A stretch of DNA of 35,546 nucleotides. Origin: Podochytrium sp. JEL0797. Its lineage: Eukaryota > Chytridiomycota > Chytridiomycetes > Chytridiales > Chytriomycetaceae. The DNA lies in the NCBI GenBank assembly GCA_027596195.1, contig JADGJG010000158.1, positions 1 through 35,546 on the forward strand. Reading direction: 5' to 3'. Every line of letters starts with the position of its first letter. Within the stretch, counting starts at the first letter, position 1. This document shows positions 32,184 through 35,546 of this stretch, piece by piece. The notes beneath the pieces are model-generated. The model was not told where the DNA came from and did no database searches. It worked only from the letters and a program-made list of their open reading frames with translations. Both the position numbers and the translations under genes were made by a program.

Positions 32184-32771
32184 TCAACTCTTCCTGTAAC
32201 CGCTGGACCCCCCATTCCCCGTCTCCGGCGACGCCAAAATGGCCGCAAGAAGGAAATCCGTGGATGGCACCGACAAAGACCCTCTTCCCACCCCTCTGAT
32301 TCTTCCACCATACTCCACCCCATCAACCGATTCGCTCGAAAATCTCATCTTTCGGATCCTCTCCGCCCGCCGACTCGCCCACATCATGACAGCAAACCCG
32401 GCCACGAAAGCACCCAACGCGCCGATCGTGATACCGAGAATAAGACCGATGTTCAATTCACTCGAAGAAGTCGTTGCAATAATTTCCACTGCGCGGCTCG
32501 TACTGCTTGGCATCGTGGTGGTTGGTGGCGCGGTGGTCGGTGATCCTGTCGCCCCGCCCTGCCCTGGAGGCGGCCATGGGTAATTCGTAGGCCATCCGGG
32601 CGGCGGTGGCGAGCCTGCAGGGAAGAAGGTGACTGGCGGCCCTGCTGGGTTTCCACGGTTCGGTAGTGCCAACGGATACGCAAAGGCCGTGGGCCAGCCG
32701 GAGGGAGTTGCAATGGTGGTGGTGAATGTGAGAGTGGAGGAGGAATCGACTTGGCCAGCGGAAACGGACAT
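32184..32771 (-). CDS. Trp/Pro-motif small membrane protein, paralogue 5 (divergent)
   Basis: Intronless, 195 residues from the ATG at 32771. An upstream in-frame extension is open but lacks an ATG with conserved sequence. The motif is present but altered: IATPSGWPTAFAYPLALPN, then AGPPVTFFPAGSPPPPGWP and TNYPWPPPGQGG; the AAVL end is lost. A long Thr/Ser linker, a Gly-rich TM (IGLILGITIGALGAFVAGFA), a basic stop-transfer (SRRAERIRKM) and a tail with VPSTDFLLAAILAS follow. It is the outermost and most divergent member, possibly nearest the ancestral copy. It is divergently oriented from the 7TM gene across about 670 bp. Confidence 0.84.
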   Translation of the reverse strand: MSVSAGQVDSSSTLTFTTTIATPSGWPTAFAYPLALPNRGNPAGPPVTFFPAGSPPPPGWPTNYPWPPPGQGGATGSPTTAPPTTTMPSSTSRAVEIIATTSSSELNIGLILGITIGALGAFVAGFAVMMWASRRAERIRKMRFSSESVDGVEYGGRIRGVGRGSLSVPSTDFLLAAILASPETGNGGSSGYRKS

Positions 32772-33444
32772 TTCGGAGCGATTTTGGGTCGCGGTGTTGT
32801 TTCTTGGCACTTGATCACGTGCCGCTGCCAAGCACCGCGACGAGCTCTTATGCTGCGGAGTTACCGAATTTCGAACAAGCCTTCCTTGAAGAATAGAGAA
32901 TAAACACAATCGTCATTGGCAACAGCAGCAGCGGTAGCTGGTTTCGAAAAAAAAACGGTAGAAAAACTTGAAAAAAAGGGAAAAGGTCCGTGGATTCCCA
33001 GTCATTCCTTCAGTTTGTCTTTTCAATAAGTATCCCGGCACATTTTAAATTCTTTTAGCCAAATTTCCTATATAATATGCGATGAATCGCGCATCACTTC
33101 AAAGATGGATATCCAGCTTAAAGTGCGAATGAGGAATCACAATGCGTCAGTTTCTTATTTCCGATGACAAATGATCAAATTCGTCCCGATTTTTGGCGGG
33201 CCGCCTCGGGTATAATCAATCACCAGTGGTTTCGATTTGTCACCCTCTGTTGCATGCTGGGAATGCCATTCTCTCTCCTCTGGTGAGTGCACATTGTTTA
33301 TTAAACGACGACCTTATCGCTTATCAGCCGCCACGCACGTGTCAACGCCAAGACCAACCACCCATGAGTTTCTGTGAAATCAAGTATTAAAAAGCGCCCG
33401 ACCCGAAATCACGCCCCCAAAATAACACCAAAACAATCACAGCA
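32772..33444. other. Divergent intergenic region
   Basis: About 670 bp separate the starts of paralogue 5 (minus) and the 7TM gene (plus). It holds A-rich tracts near 32945-32985, an AT-rich stretch with TATATAATATG at about 33070, and CACGTG hexamers at 32816 and 33336, one upstream of each gene. No ORF with conserved sequence, tRNA-like fold or repeat was recognised. Confidence 0.5.
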
Positions 33445-34541
33445 ATGTCTACATCGAATACAACGACCGCCCCTCACCCCATGTTCCCTCCGGGCTACAT
33501 CCCCAACTTTGCCAAACTCGCCTCCTGGTCCTCCCCAACAACCGCCTTCCTCTTCCTCGCCACAACCCTCCTCCTCTCCCTCCTCATCCTCCGCAACCTC
33601 CTCTTCCGCGCCAAATCCCTACAAACACGCACCGTGTACGTGTACCTCCTGCTCTGGGGACTATTCCGCATCGTGGCGTTCGCGATGCGGGGACACGTGC
33701 TGCTGGGTGACAATGGGCAGAATGAAGCGGCGTATCAGTGGGCTCAGGTTGCGGCGAGTGTGGGGTTTATGCCGCTTGCGAAGGTGTTGACTTTGAATGT
33801 GTTGGAAGGGTGAGTTTTGTTCTTCCCCGTGTGTGGCTCGTTTCTCTGCACTCCCCCTTATTCCGTTTGATTAAAAAAACAGGACAACATTCGCGTACTC
33901 TCTTCACACACGTACGCGTCACCGCCTCAAAATCCTCGTCTCCGTCAGTTTCATCCTCTTTGTCGCCTGCGTCTGCGGATACGTCTTCGACTTTACCCTC
34001 AACAAACCGTTCGGTTCCAAAGTCGCGGATTACCCTGCAGACCTCGTGTTGCGCGAACTCGGGTTCAACGGGTTACTCGCAATCACCGTGTATTCGCTCA
34101 TCGGAGCCGTGCGGAACGCAGTCAAGTTGTTGAAGGTGGGCAAGATGGATCCGGAAGTGCATGGGTTGGATCTGGAGTTTGTGAGGAGGGTGAATTTGGT
34201 CATGTATTTGGTGGCGGGGCAGGCGGGGTTGATGATTGTGAAACTGAGTTGTACGTATGCCTCCCGCTTTTTTCCTGTCGTTGTTTTATTGTACTGCTTT
34301 GATGTGATATTCTAACACATAGTTTCATATTGCAGACATCACATACCGTAACTGGAACCCCGATGAATTCCGCGACGAAAAGTATTGGTACCTCGTATCC
34401 ATCACACCTGAAATATTGTACGTGCTCTGTTTTTGCCCCGCACGCGTGTTGAGCGTGTTTGATGAGATGGATGCGAAGCGCGAGAAAGCCATTGTGCTGG
34501 AAGCGAAGAAGGATGAATTGACGGTGAACTTGGAAAATTGA
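33445..34541 (+). CDS. Seven-TM membrane protein of unknown function
   Basis: Three exons (33445-33809, 33883-34250, 34336-34541; introns 73 and 85 nt) give 312 residues. Seven hydrophobic segments can be marked: FLFLATTLLLSLLIL; VYLLLWGLFRIVAF; AQVAASVGFMPLAKV; LVSVSFILFVACVCGYVF; GLLAITVYSLIGAV; LVMYLVAGQAGLMIV; and PEILYVLCFCPARVL. The N-terminus is short, Thr/Pro-rich and carries an N-glycosylation-type NTT, suggesting it is outside. The C-terminus is a charged helix. The layout is like fungal RTA1-type or DUF7702-type seven-TM proteins, but no diagnostic motif was recognised and it is not obviously a GPCR of a named class. Confidence 0.82.
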
Positions 34542-34653
34542 AATTCCCTCATAACTGTAAATCATGCACGATGAATAAATATTAAAATAAATGCAACATT
34601 TTTACGCGATCTATTTCGTTTGGTAAACTCTCGCACTACCGACCCAGCGGCTC

Positions 34654-35247
34654 ATGCAAATAGCGAACCACTTGTCTAGCAGTGCATCCAGTAAGACCCT
34701 CTTTGGACCGTCGGCCAAGAATGGATGGGGCGACTTGAACACATGGCTGTCCGTCACGGACCGCGTGCGAGGTAGCATCTCAACTGCCGTAATGGACCTC
34801 TCTCATGCCGATAGGGCCGTGTTCAATGGCGTTTTTGACACGTCGGCGCTCGGAGGCGCTGGGTTCGCTTCGGTTCGGGCAAACCTGAGTGAGACGAATT
34901 GGTCCGCGTTTTCGGGCATCTGCATCACAACACACTAAACAGATGGACACACATACGCGCTCAATTTGTACAACGAGCTGGGTGGGTGGAGGGAAGACGG
35001 TCGACGCGAGTCATCGATCGAGTTCAAGTTCAATTTCAAAACACGTGGGAGTGGTGGAGCACATGGAGTCGAAGTGTTTGAGGCTGCTTTTGATGAATTC
35101 GTGCCGTATTATCGTGGACGGCCAGTGGATAATGGGGAGCGGATCGATGCGAGCAGGATTGTTGGGTTGTCTTTGATGGTACAGAGTTATTTTGACCAGC
35201 AGAAGGGGCCGTATGAGGCTGTGGTAGGGAGTATCGGGGTGTATTAA
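34654..35247 (+). pseudogene. CIA30-family (NDUFAF1-like) gene interrupted by an in-frame stop
   Basis: The frame encodes a complete-looking CIA30 domain of about 198 codons: NGWGDLNTWLSVTDRVRGSI; AVFNGVFDTSALGGAGFASV; TNWSAFSGI; DGHTYALNLYNEL; a central IEFKFNF; FVPYYRGRPV; and the end IVGLSLMVQ...GPYEAVVGSI. CIA30/NDUFAF1 proteins help assemble mitochondrial complex I; related single-domain members occur in fungi. A TAA at 34936-34938 interrupts the frame right before TDGHTY, with the same frame continuing after it. A 54-nt GTGAGA...AACAG segment (34889-34942) spans the stop and could be spliced in frame, but this would delete the conserved W-S-x-F-S-G-I strand. There is no mitochondrial presequence in the visible frame. 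Either a pseudogene or a shortened protein. Confidence 0.65.
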
Positions 35248-35313
35248 TGAGGTTTTCAAAAAAAATGTGACAAAAGAGATCACTGATTTTGTCCGAGAAA
35301 AGAGAGATTGAAA

Positions 35314-35546
35314 ATGCTGTCTTCGCCCTCCGAAACGAAGCTCCCTCGGCGCCAGTCTGTCATGGTGCCGCCATCGCCCTTTGCGGCTTCATCCTCGCCG
35401 CAGCCATCTGCGCAGGGCGATCTCTTCAGACACCGCAACAAGAAGAGGGACGACGCAATCAGAATGAAGGCGCAGAACGAGGTGCGTTTTGTCTAGTCCC
35501 TTCTCTAGAGATCTTCTCTAGGCTTCTCTAGAGAACCTCTCTAGAC
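35314..35546 (+). CDS. Unrecognised gene, first exon only (3' truncated)
   Basis: An ATG at 35314 opens a frame rich in Ser and Pro and then in charged residues (KLPRRQSVMVPPSPFAASSS, RHRNKKRDDAIRMKAQNE). The first exon probably ends at 35481, where GAG is followed by a GTGCGT donor; read-through gives a stop within a few codons. The remaining window sequence would be intron. The charged end looks like the start of a helix, and the rest of the gene lies outside the window. No family can be named. Confidence 0.5.
35491..35546 (+). repeat. TCTCTAG short repeats
   Basis: Four exact copies of TCTCTAG start at 35502, 35515, 35525 and 35538, plus a partial copy (GTCTAG) at 35491. Spacing is 13, 10 and 13 bases. 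Copies followed by AGA form small palindromes (TCTCTAGAGA). They lie in the presumed first intron of the last gene and run to the window edge. Confidence 0.75.

Overview
The window looks like a compact nuclear genome segment from an early-diverging, probably zoosporic fungus (best guess Chytridiomycota). Pointers are: eukaryotic housekeeping genes (uL23, PABPN1/Pab2, AK6/Fap7, F1-ATPase epsilon, HTD2, a CHY-RING E3 and an RCC1-HECT E3); many short introns, almost all 43-85 nt, with GTRAGT-like donors and YAG acceptors; a giant protein whose N-terminus resembles the ciliary protein ERICH3; and a tandem pair of two-TM Cache-type sensors of a kind abundant in chytrids. Taxonomy is inference. All exon joins were made by hand from frame, splice consensus and family conservation.

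Layout. 1-3 kb: the 3' end of uL23 (+), then on the minus strand a beta-carbonic anhydrase that appears to be spliced in frame onto a ~545-residue disordered N-terminal extension. 3.2-8.9 kb, all minus strand: a RCHY1/Pirh2-like CHY-RING protein with long acidic and Gln/His-rich tails, an ~0.9 kb gap, Pab2, AK6 and ATP synthase epsilon. 9.0-17.7 kb: one nine-exon minus-strand gene for a ~2,744-residue, mostly disordered Ser/Glu-rich protein. 17.9-23.1 kb (+): a 1,549-residue RCC1-HECT ligase whose HECT C-lobe is split by ~350 low-complexity residues just before the catalytic cysteine loop. 23.1-24.4 kb (-): a convergent basic, RG-rich protein with a poly-Ala tract. 24.9-28.4 kb (+): two tandem Cache-type receptors without an output domain; the second has a decayed 5' half and an intact 3' half. 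28.4-29.3 kb (-): HTD2. 29.3-32.8 kb (-): five tandem paralogues of a small single-pass membrane protein family with a Trp/Pro-rich ectodomain motif and a conserved C-terminal S-T-E-F-L-L-A motif. 33.4-35.2 kb (+): a seven-TM protein and a CIA30-domain gene with an in-frame stop. The window ends in the first exon of an unrecognised gene.

Functional links are loose, as usual in fungi: ribosome biogenesis and RNA processing (uL23, AK6, Pab2), mitochondrial functions (ATP15, HTD2, CIA30), ubiquitin signalling (two E3s), and a membrane/sensory block (Cache receptors, five small membrane proteins, 7TM protein). The most novel-looking item is the five-gene family, followed by the HECT insertion and the carbonic anhydrase fusion. 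No tRNA, rRNA, transposon or CRISPR array was seen.
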